In this document: positions 32,581-39,941 of the stretch, one piece after another
Numbering within the stretch: the first letter of the stretch is position 1
Layout of the letters: each line of letters begins with the position of its first letter
Origin: Haloglomus halophilum
GTDB lineage: Archaea > Halobacteriota > Halobacteria > Halobacteriales > Haloarculaceae
Length of the DNA stretch: 64,000 nt
Reading direction: 5' to 3'
Assembly (NCBI RefSeq): GCF_024298885.1
Contig: NZ_CP101166.1
Span: 3,533,149 to 3,597,148, forward strand
Made by a program: the position numbers and the translations under genes
The notes under the pieces: model-generated
Seen by the model: only the letters and a program-made list of their open reading frames with translations
Told to the model about the DNA's origin: nothing
The model's database searches: none

Positions 32581-33261
32581 TCAGATCCCGTCCCGCCGGT
32601 AGAGACAGAGCGCGTAGTCCTCGACGACATCGCCGAGCGCGTCGCCGAGCGCGTCGACGGTCGCGTCGGCGGCGGTCGGACTCGGTTCCGCGAAGCAGGC
32701 GATGCCGGGGTACGAGAGCGGCCGCGGGTCGGCCTGTCCCGTCGGCTCGCCGAGGAAATCGAAGTCGCTGGTGAGCCGGGTCCCGTAGACGTAGGCGCCG
32801 CCGGCCGCCTCCACGGGTTCACGGACGGCGTCGAAGTCGGCCTCGTCGACGCGACCGGTCGGCGGCTCGAAGTGGACCGTGAGGAGGTACTCGTGGCGGC
32901 CCAGCGGTTCGTCCGTGACGGGCGTGGTGAACCCGGCCTCGAAGTGCGAGACGCCCCGCTCGCGGAGCCGGTTGATGAGCGCGTAGTACGGGTTGCCGAT
33001 CATCAGGAGGAACCGGCGATGCGAGGGGTACTCGACGAGGCCGAACTCCTCGCACTGGCGCTCGCCGTGGTAGGTCCGCTCGTGGCGGCCGAACCAGCGT
33101 GCCGACCCGCCGACCGCTCGGATGAGTGGGTAGACCGCGGCCCCGTAGCGTCGGTACCACGCCCGGTTCGAGAAGCTCAGCAGGTTCGGGACGTGGACCG
33201 GCTCGGGAAGGTCCCGCTCGTACGCGGCCTGCAGGGGCCCAGGGAGGAGACGTTCGAGCAT
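32581..33261 (-). CDS. Hypothetical protein, possibly DUF1330-like dimeric alpha/beta-barrel
   Basis: A 226-aa soluble protein. The middle reads WYRRYGAAVYPLIRAVGGSARWFGRH, then EFGLVEYPSHRRFLLMIGNPYYALINRLRERGV. A G-G-x-x-x-W-x-G followed by VEYPS-x-x-x-F-x-x-M-x-x-P-x-Y pattern resembles DUF1330/ABM-type barrels. A second barrel-like repeat may follow (LLTVHFEPPTGRVDEADFDAVREPV). No catalytic site can be given. Placed between the GDH gene and a membrane-protein gene on one strand. Confidence 0.6.
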   Translation of the reverse strand: MLERLLPGPLQAAYERDLPEPVHVPNLLSFSNRAWYRRYGAAVYPLIRAVGGSARWFGRHERTYHGERQCEEFGLVEYPSHRRFLLMIGNPYYALINRLRERGVSHFEAGFTTPVTDEPLGRHEYLLTVHFEPPTGRVDEADFDAVREPVEAAGGAYVYGTRLTSDFDFLGEPTGQADPRPLSYPGIACFAEPSPTAADATVDALGDALGDVVEDYALCLYRRDGI

Positions 33262-33318
33262 GGTTGCGGCGACGATGGGGGGAGATAAAACGCTACGGGC
33301 TTGCGATGGGCCGCCGAT

Positions 33319-34578
33319 TCAGGGCCAGCTCCCGCCCTCCCGGTAGGATTTGAGGACGCGCTGGAGCCCGACCACGTAGGCGGCCGTCCGGAAGTTCGGG
33401 ATGTCGTAGCTCTCGTAGGCCTGGATGAGCCCGTCGAAGGCGTCCACGATGTGGCGTTCGAGTTCCTCGTTGACCTTCTCCTCGGCCCAGTAGAAGCGCT
33501 GGCGGTTCTGGACCCACTCGAAGTACGACACCGTCACGCCGCCGGCGTTCGCGAGGATGTCCGGGAAGACGTGGACGCCGCGCTCGGTGAGCACGTCGTC
33601 GGCATCCGGCGTGAGCGGGCCGTTGGCCGCCTCGACGACGACATCCGCCTGCACGTCGTGGGCGAGGTCACCGTCGATGGCGTTCTCGAGTGCGGCCGGG
33701 ATGAGCAGGTCGACATCGAGGGTCAACAGTTCCTCGTTGGTCAGCTCCTCCTTCGCCCCATCATAGCCCGTGACGGCGCCGGTCTCGTCCTTGTGGTCGC
33801 GGACGGCCGCCGCGTCGAGCCCGCCCTCGTGGTAGACGGCGCCCGAGGAGTCGGAGACGGCGACCACGTTCGCGCCGAGTTCGGACTCGAGGAGCTTCGC
33901 CGCGACCGACCCCGCGTTCCCGTACCCCTGCACGGCGACCGAGGCGCCCTCGATGCGCTTGCCGAGGTAGTCGAACGCCTCCCGCGAGGTGAGCATCACG
34001 GAGCGGCCGGTGGCCTCGACACGGCCCTCGCTCCCGCCCGAGTCGATGGCCTTCCCGGTGATGACGCCCGGCGCCGTGGTGTTCTCCAGTTTCTCGTACG
34101 TGTCCTTGATCCAGTTCATCTCCCGCTGGCCGGTGTTCACGTCCGGCGCGGGGATGTCCTGGTCCTCGCCGATGACCGGTCGGAGCTCCTTGGCGAACGA
34201 GCGGGTGAGCCGCTCCAGTTCGTCCATCGAGAGGTCGCGCGGGTCGACCGCGATACCGCCCTTCCCGCCGCCGTACGGGATGTCGACGACGGCGGTCTTG
34301 TAGACCATCCAGCCGGAGAGCGCCTTCACCTCGTCCTTGTCGACGCCCGGGTGATAACGGATACCGCCCTTGTACGGGCCGCGGTCACCGTTGAACTGTG
34401 ACCGGTAGGCCCTGAACGTATCCAGCGTTCCGTCGTCGCGTTCGATGGTCAGGTTCGTCTCAAGCACCCGTTCCGGGCGTGAGAGACGCCGGAGCACGCC
34501 GTCGTCCGCGTCGACGTACTCTGCGGCGTCCCGAATCTGCTCTTGCAGGGACTCGAACGGATTCGCCTCCTCGGACAT
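33319..34578 (-). CDS. gdhA: Glutamate dehydrogenase
   Basis: A 419-aa enzyme interconverting 2-oxoglutarate plus ammonia and glutamate with NAD(P)H. Marks: [21 protein letters not shown], the catalytic-lysine segment [41 protein letters not shown], and the Rossmann strand [18 protein letters not shown]. The C-terminus has [22 protein letters not shown]. The start at 34578 is preferred over 34656 as a CTTATACTCC box lies about 28 bp upstream. It is adjacent to a CitE-like lyase. Confidence 0.95.
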   Translation of the reverse strand: MSEEANPFESLQEQIRDAAEYVDADDGVLRRLSRPERVLETNLTIERDDGTLDTFRAYRSQFNGDRGPYKGGIRYHPGVDKDEVKALSGWMVYKTAVVDIPYGGGKGGIAVDPRDLSMDELERLTRSFAKELRPVIGEDQDIPAPDVNTGQREMNWIKDTYEKLENTTAPGVITGKAIDSGGSEGRVEATGRSVMLTSREAFDYLGKRIEGASVAVQGYGNAGSVAAKLLESELGANVVAVSDSSGAVYHEGGLDAAAVRDHKDETGAVTGYDGAKEELTNEELLTLDVDLLIPAALENAIDGDLAHDVQADVVVEAANGPLTPDADDVLTERGVHVFPDILANAGGVTVSYFEWVQNRQRFYWAEEKVNEELERHIVDAFDGLIQAYESYDIPNFRTAAYVVGLQRVLKSYREGGSWP

Positions 34579-34695
34579 ACCGCCTCCCTCACTCGGTCGG
34601 AGTATAAGCGTGCTGGAGTGGTAGCGCACCCGAGGATATGTGTGTATTCTGAACATGTCTCCGGGTAGCCAGGGAGGCGTACCGAGACGGCCCGC

Positions 34696-35568
34696 TCAGC
34701 CCTCGTCCGGCCAGGCGTCGGCCGCGAGCGCGCGGTCACGGACCTGCTCGGCCCGGGCGATGAGCGGTGCATCTATCATCTCGTCGTCCACCCGGAAGAC
34801 GCCGACGCCGTCGGCCTGGGCCTCGGCGGCCGCCTCGAGTACCCGGTGGGCCCACTCGATGCGGTCGTCGGCAGGCGTGAACGCGTCGTTGACGACCGGT
34901 ATCTGGGCCGGGTGGATGCACAGCTTCCCGTCGTAGCCCAGACCGAGCGCGAACTCGGTCTCCTCGGCCAGCGCCTCGGACTCGCCGATATCCGTGAACA
35001 CGGTGTCGAGCGCGTCCACGTCGGCCGCGCCCGCCGCGAGCACGACGTGCTCGCGGGCGTGAATCACCTCCGTTCCCTCGCGGGTGCGGGTCGCACCGAT
35101 GTCCGCCGAGAGGTCCTCGGCGCCGAAGGCGATGGCCTCGACGGGGTCGGTCGCGGCGATGCCCTCGGCGTGGAGGACGCCCGCCGCCGACTCGCACAGC
35201 GCGATGATGGGGACATCCGCGCGGCGCGCCCCGAGCAGGTTGTCGAGGATGCGGATGTCCTCGGCGCGCTCGGTCTTCGGGAGCATCACCGAATCCAGTC
35301 GCGGGTCGCCGTCGAGGACGGCCTTCAGGTCCGCCGCGGTCACGTCACGGTCCGGCCGGACCGGGTTCACGCGCACGCACACCTCGCAGTCCGGGTCGAA
35401 CGCGTCGTCGGTCAGGACATCGTTGACCGCCTCGCGGCCGTCGGCCTTCGCCCCGGGCGCCACGCCGTCCTCGAGGTCGAAGACCACCACGTCGGCGCCG
35501 GAGTCGGGCGCTTTCCGCATCAGGTCCGGCCGGTCACCCGGCGAGAACAGGACGCTGCGTCGTGCCAT
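34696..35568 (-). CDS. HpcH/HpaI (CitE-like) lyase or malyl-CoA thioesterase
   Basis: A 290-aa TIM-barrel protein. Substrate and Mg2+ marks: RRSVLFSPGDRPDLM, VVVFDLEDGVAPGAKADGRE, VCVRVNPVRPDRD, MLPKTERAEDIRIL, ALCESAAGVLHAEGIA and AFGAEDLSADIGATRT, then KLCIHPAQIPVVNDAF. In haloarchaea CitE homologs act as beta-methylmalyl-CoA lyase or as (S)-malyl-CoA thioesterase in the methylaspartate cycle; citramalyl-CoA lyase is another option. The neighbouring glutamate dehydrogenase also belongs to that cycle. The start at 35568 has a TTGAAGTACC box about 27 bp upstream. Confidence 0.85.
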   Translation of the reverse strand: MARRSVLFSPGDRPDLMRKAPDSGADVVVFDLEDGVAPGAKADGREAVNDVLTDDAFDPDCEVCVRVNPVRPDRDVTAADLKAVLDGDPRLDSVMLPKTERAEDIRILDNLLGARRADVPIIALCESAAGVLHAEGIAATDPVEAIAFGAEDLSADIGATRTREGTEVIHAREHVVLAAGAADVDALDTVFTDIGESEALAEETEFALGLGYDGKLCIHPAQIPVVNDAFTPADDRIEWAHRVLEAAAEAQADGVGVFRVDDEMIDAPLIARAEQVRDRALAADAWPDEG

Positions 35569-35708
35569 ACCGGCGGGGTCGACTCCGGGGTACTTCAATG
35601 CGGCCACGGCTCCCGACCGGTCGCGCTGGTGGCGGGTCGCGCCGCCGGTGGACTCCGCTGGTGGTCGGTCCCGGAGGAGGTTAGTGGGCGGGGGGCGAAC
35701 GGCTGGCC

Positions 35709-36833
35709 ATGACGCGCCGGGTCGGGGTCGTCGTCAACCCCATCGCAGGCATGGGTGGTCGGGTCGGTCTGAAGGGGACCGACAACAAGGTCGAGGAGGC
35801 CCGCCGTCGCGGTGCCGAACCCCGTGCCTCCGACCGCGCGACCGAGGCCCTCGAACACCTCCGCCGGCAGGGCGCCGACATCGAACTCGTGGTCTGGGGC
35901 GGCCGGATGGGCGAGGAGCCGGCACTCGACGCCGGGTTCGACCCGTCGGAGCTGACCGTCGCGGGGCAGCCGGCCGACCCCGAGGAGACGGGGGCCGAGG
36001 ACACCCGGGCCGCGACCCGTGCGTTCGTCACCGGCGGGGTATCCGGGGACGCCCCTGACGGCGACGCCGCCGGTGTGGACCTCGTCCTCTTCGTCGGCGG
36101 CGACGGGACCGCGGTCGACGTGGCCGAGACGCTCGACGAACTCGACAGCGACACACCGATGCTCGGCGTCCCGGCGGGCGTGAAGGTGTACTCCTCCGTG
36201 TTCGCCGTCACGCCGCGGGCCGCCGGGCGACTCGCCGCGACCTTCGACCGCGTGGAGACCCGCGAGGTCAACGACATCGACGAGGACGCCTACCGCGGCG
36301 GCGACGTCCGGACGGACCTGAAGGCGCTCGCGAACGTCCCCGTCGGCGAGGAGCTCCAGTCCTCGAAGCAGATCGGCGGTGGCTCCGTCGAGGCGCTGGC
36401 CCAGGCCGTCGCTGCCGAGATCCGCGAGGGCGAGGGGACGACCTACGTTCTCGGTCCCGGGTCGACGGTGGACGCCATCAAGACGGAGCTGGGCTTCGAC
36501 GGCTCGCCGCTCGGGGTGGACGTGTGGCGCGACGGCGAGGTGCTGGTCCGGGACGCCGGGGAGTCAGACATCCTCGAGAACCTGGGCGAGGAGAACGTGA
36601 TCGTGGTCTCACCCATCGGCGGCCAGGGGTTCGTCTTCGGCCGCGGGAACCCGCAGATCTCCCCGCCGGTCATCCGCCAGTGCGAGGTGACGGTCGTCGC
36701 CTCCTCGCGGAAACTGGACGAGACGGGTGTCCTCCGTGTCGACACGGGCGATACGGACCTCGACGAGGAACTCCGAGGCTGGCAGCGCGTCCGCGTCGGC
36801 AAGTTCGAGCGCCGGCTGATGGAAGTGGTGTAG
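35709..36833 (+). CDS. ATP-NAD kinase-like (NadK superfamily) protein
   Basis: A 374-aa protein. VGVVVNPIAGMGGRVGLKGTDN is the family N-terminus, the phosphate-binding LVLFVGGDGTAVDVAETL lies at about residue 135, MLGVPAGVKVYSSVFAVTP follows, then LGPGSTVDAIKTELGFDGSPLGVDV. This long form is the archaeal NAD kinase-like clade that is distinct from true NAD kinase and whose substrate is debated. A GTTAGTG box precedes the ATG by about 28 bp. Confidence 0.88.
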   Translation: MTRRVGVVVNPIAGMGGRVGLKGTDNKVEEARRRGAEPRASDRATEALEHLRRQGADIELVVWGGRMGEEPALDAGFDPSELTVAGQPADPEETGAEDTRAATRAFVTGGVSGDAPDGDAAGVDLVLFVGGDGTAVDVAETLDELDSDTPMLGVPAGVKVYSSVFAVTPRAAGRLAATFDRVETREVNDIDEDAYRGGDVRTDLKALANVPVGEELQSSKQIGGGSVEALAQAVAAEIREGEGTTYVLGPGSTVDAIKTELGFDGSPLGVDVWRDGEVLVRDAGESDILENLGEENVIVVSPIGGQGFVFGRGNPQISPPVIRQCEVTVVASSRKLDETGVLRVDTGDTDLDEELRGWQRVRVGKFERRLMEVV

Positions 36834-36971
36834 GGCGCCCCGGCTCGTGCTATCATCTCACCCTTAGCTACGGATGAAGATTCTGCCGCGAGTATAACCA
36901 TACCCCTCTATCACGGTCGTTCCTGATACTGTATAGTGAACATTAAGGTCTCTGCGACCGATGGGTCGGCT

Positions 36972-38006
36972 ATGGAAACCCGGAAGGTCCAGCGGCTGGG
37001 CCCCTCGACGCTGGCGATGACGCTCCCGGCGGAGTGGGCGAAGGCACAGGACGTGGAGAAGGGCGACGAGGTCTCGCTCCGGATCGGCTCGAAGGGGACG
37101 CTGACGGTGATGCCCGAATCCCTCCAGCAGGAGGAGTCCGAGGCCGTCATCCACGCGGGGGAACTCGACGCCGACGCGGTCGAGCGCGCCATCCTCGCAC
37201 AGTACGTTCTCGGCCGGCGTGTCATCCACGTCGAGGTCGAGGAGGGCGGCACCCTCGACTCGGCCACCATCAACGCCGTCTACAACGCCGAGACGCAGCT
37301 GATGGGGCTGGGCGTCATCGAGGAGACGCCCGAGCGCATCGCCATCCGCTGCTCGGTGGACCCCGAGGACTTCACGCTCGACAACCTGCTCACCCGACTC
37401 GAATCGACGGGCAGCACGATGCGCAACGAGGCCATCAAGGCGCTCGCGCACGGCAACCCGGACCTCGCCCAGCGGGCGCTCAACCGCGAGCGGCAGGCGA
37501 ACAAGATCTTCGTCCTGCTGCTCCGCCTCATCTTCACCGCCTACCAGAACCCGAACCTCGCGCGGGCGGTCGGGCTGGAGGGTGGCTTCCCGCTCATCGG
37601 CTACCGCTCCATCGCGAAGAACCTCGAGCTGACCGCGGACAACGCCGAGGACATCGCGGAGATCGTCCTCGAGGCCGAGGGCCACTCCCTGCAGGTCGAC
37701 CAGGCGACGATGCGCCGCATCCGTGACTTCACGGACGATGTCAACGAGATAACCGAGAAGGGCGTCGAGGCGGCCGTCCAGCGGGATTACGACATCGCCA
37801 TCGAGGTCCGGGAGCTGTTCCACCAGATCGAGGACCGCGAGCGGGAGATACTCAACGATCTCGACGAGATGCCCAACGAGGACCTCCTCCAGGTCCGCGA
37901 GGTGCTGGTGTCGCTGGGACAGACCGCACAGTACGCCGTCCGGAACGCCGAGATCGCGACGAACCTCGCGCTCAACAAGGATTCCGAATACATCACCATC
38001 TCGTAG
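36972..38006 (+). CDS. AbrB-PhoU domain phosphate-response regulator
   Basis: A 344-aa protein. Residues about 1-47 form a SpoVT/AbrB swapped-hairpin DNA-binding domain (METRKVQRLGPSTLAMTLPA, then VEKGDEVSLRIGSKGTLTV). Two helical PhoU domains follow (AVIHAGELDADAVERAI to MRNEAIKALAHGNPDLAQRALNR and NLELTADNAEDIAEIVLEAEG to NAEIATNLAL). Haloarchaea often carry such PhoU-like regulators of phosphate uptake. The start at 36972 is chosen because CATTAAGG lies about 27 bp upstream; 36936 would precede it. No pst genes are adjacent. Confidence 0.9.
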   Translation: METRKVQRLGPSTLAMTLPAEWAKAQDVEKGDEVSLRIGSKGTLTVMPESLQQEESEAVIHAGELDADAVERAILAQYVLGRRVIHVEVEEGGTLDSATINAVYNAETQLMGLGVIEETPERIAIRCSVDPEDFTLDNLLTRLESTGSTMRNEAIKALAHGNPDLAQRALNRERQANKIFVLLLRLIFTAYQNPNLARAVGLEGGFPLIGYRSIAKNLELTADNAEDIAEIVLEAEGHSLQVDQATMRRIRDFTDDVNEITEKGVEAAVQRDYDIAIEVRELFHQIEDREREILNDLDEMPNEDLLQVREVLVSLGQTAQYAVRNAEIATNLALNKDSEYITIS

Positions 38007-38149
38007 ATAATCCTCGGAGTTACGGCAGCAATTTCGGAATGATTGAGATATGGGGGATAGCGGCTATTTCTCCTTGTGGCTCGCTTCCCCGCGGGTGGCG
38101 CCGCCGAAAACGGCATGGCCGGGGAGTGATTCTACCGAAGGGAAGACCG

Positions 38150-38740
38150 ATGCGCGACCTCGACGACACCGACAGGAAGATCCTCCGGCTGCTGCTGGAG
38201 GACGCCCGGCGACCGTACGCCGACATCGCAGAGCGCGTCGACCTCTCGCCCCCGGCCGTCTCCGACCGCGTGGACCGGCTCCACGAACTGGGCGTCATCG
38301 AGCGGTTCACGGTCGACATCGACCGCTCCGCGCTCCGGGACGGCGTACAGGTCCTCGTGACGCTCCGGACCGCGCCGGACGCCGTCTCCGAGCTACGGGC
38401 GGCGCTGGCCGACCTCGACGGCGTCGAGCACGTCTTCGAGACCGCCGACGGGCGGGTCATCGCGTCGATGGCGGCCCCGGACGGCGAGGTCCGCAACTAC
38501 CTCGCCGGGGCGCTCGATCTCGACGCCGTCGAGGGGCTGACGGTGGACCTGCTGGCCGACGCGGAGTGGACCCCGGCGCTCGGGGACGCCACCATCGGCA
38601 TCGACTGTGTCCAGTGTGGCAACACGGTCACCGGCGAGGGCGTCCTCTCTGAGGTGGGTGGGACCCAGCGCGCCTTCTGCTGTGAGTCCTGCGAGGCGGC
38701 GTTCCGGGAGCGGTACGAGGAACTCGAACAGGGCGCCTGA
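38150..38740 (+). CDS. Lrp/AsnC-family regulator with C-terminal TRASH metal domain
   Basis: A 196-aa regulator. An Lrp-type HTH comes first (LDDTDRKILRLLLEDARRPY; ADIAERVDLSPPAVSDRVDRL), then a RAM-like domain. A TRASH domain closes the protein: IDCVQCGNTVTG and then FCCESCEAAFRERYEEL, giving a C-x2-C plus C-C-x2-C metal site. Such proteins sense copper or other heavy metals and control a P-type ATPase or chaperone in haloarchaea. None is adjacent; the downstream gene is a DMT transporter 95 bp away, which may or may not be its target. Confidence 0.88.
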   Translation: MRDLDDTDRKILRLLLEDARRPYADIAERVDLSPPAVSDRVDRLHELGVIERFTVDIDRSALRDGVQVLVTLRTAPDAVSELRAALADLDGVEHVFETADGRVIASMAAPDGEVRNYLAGALDLDAVEGLTVDLLADAEWTPALGDATIGIDCVQCGNTVTGEGVLSEVGGTQRAFCCESCEAAFRERYEELEQGA

Positions 38741-38834
38741 CCCCCGGGTGGGCCACGGCCCGTGTTCGGCACGAGAGGCCCGTGCCATCACGTCTCGCGC
38801 AGGCTTCTTCGCATTTCCGGCCCTACTGCAGGTA

Positions 38835-39830
38835 ATGTCGCTGCCCGCTCTCTCTGTCCCCGCACGCTACCGCGATGCGGCGCTGTTCGCCTTCCTCGCG
38901 GCGCTGTTCGGCGGTTCGTTCGTCGCCATCAAGTCCGGACTCGCGGCGCTGCCGCCGCTGTTCTTCGCGGCGCTCCGGTTCGACATCGCCGCGGTCGTCC
39001 TGCTCGCCGTCGTGGCGCTGACCCGCCCCCGCGAGACGTGGCTCCCACGGACCCGTGGCGACCTGTTCGGCATCGGCGTCGCCGCGGCGCTGCTCATCGC
39101 CGCCAACAACGCGCTCCTGTTCCTGGGGCAGGGGTCGACCACGACCGCCGCCGCCTCGGTCATGTACGGGCTGAACCCCGTGCTGGCGCCGCTGTTCGCG
39201 TGGTGGCTCCTGAAGCAGCGCCTCGCGCCGCTCGGCGCGCTCGGCATCGCCGTCGCGCTCGGCGGCGTCGTCATCATCGTCCAGCCCTCGCCCGCCTCGC
39301 TGACCGGTGGGAGCGCACTCGGACAGGTGCTCGTTCTCGGAGCCGCCGCTGCCGTGGCGCTCGGGAGCGTCGGCCTGCAGTGGGTCGAGCCCCGTATGGA
39401 CAGCGTCCCGCTCACGGCGTGGGCGATGGCCGGCGGCGCACTCCTCCTGCACGCGAGCAGCGCCGCGGTCGCCGAGGCCGTCCCGCCGCTGGCCTCGCTC
39501 GGCTGGCCCGTCGCCCTCAGCGTCCTCGCCGTTGCCATCCCCTCGACGGCGGTCGCGTATCCCATCTACTTCGGCCTCATCGGGCGCGTCGGCCCCGTCC
39601 GCGCCAACCTCGTCGCCTACGCCGTCCCCGTGTTCGCCGCGTTCATGGGCTGGCTCCTGCTGGACGAGGTGCTCTCGGTCTGGACGGCCGTCGGCTTCCC
39701 CGTGGTCGTCCTCGGCTTCGTGCTCATCGAACGGGAGGTCATCCGCGAGGAGGTGGCACGGCTCCGCCGCCGCCGAACACGGGACGACTCGACGGCGAAA
39801 ACAGCCCCGAATCAGCCCTGTGACGACTGA
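38835..39830 (+). CDS. EamA/DMT family transporter
   Basis: A 331-aa, ten-helix drug/metabolite transporter formed of two EamA repeats. First-repeat marks: FAFLAALFGGSFVAIKSGL and ALRFDIAAVVLL, then NNALLFLGQGSTTTAAASVM. The second repeat ends VRANLVAYAVPVFAAFMGWLLLDEVL. It probably exports amino acids or other small molecules; the substrate is unknown. A GCATTTCC box lies about 20 bp before the ATG. Basic C-terminal tail RLRRRRTRDD. Confidence 0.88.
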   Translation: MSLPALSVPARYRDAALFAFLAALFGGSFVAIKSGLAALPPLFFAALRFDIAAVVLLAVVALTRPRETWLPRTRGDLFGIGVAAALLIAANNALLFLGQGSTTTAAASVMYGLNPVLAPLFAWWLLKQRLAPLGALGIAVALGGVVIIVQPSPASLTGGSALGQVLVLGAAAAVALGSVGLQWVEPRMDSVPLTAWAMAGGALLLHASSAAVAEAVPPLASLGWPVALSVLAVAIPSTAVAYPIYFGLIGRVGPVRANLVAYAVPVFAAFMGWLLLDEVLSVWTAVGFPVVVLGFVLIEREVIREEVARLRRRRTRDDSTAKTAPNQPCDD

Positions 39831-39941
39831 ACGGACGGTACGCGACCGGCTCGGGTGACACTCCCTGCCTAGCCCGTCTGATAAAAACAACGGTGTATGA
39901 ACTGCACAACTCGGTTACTGTTGTAGATTGAGTTGCTGGTG

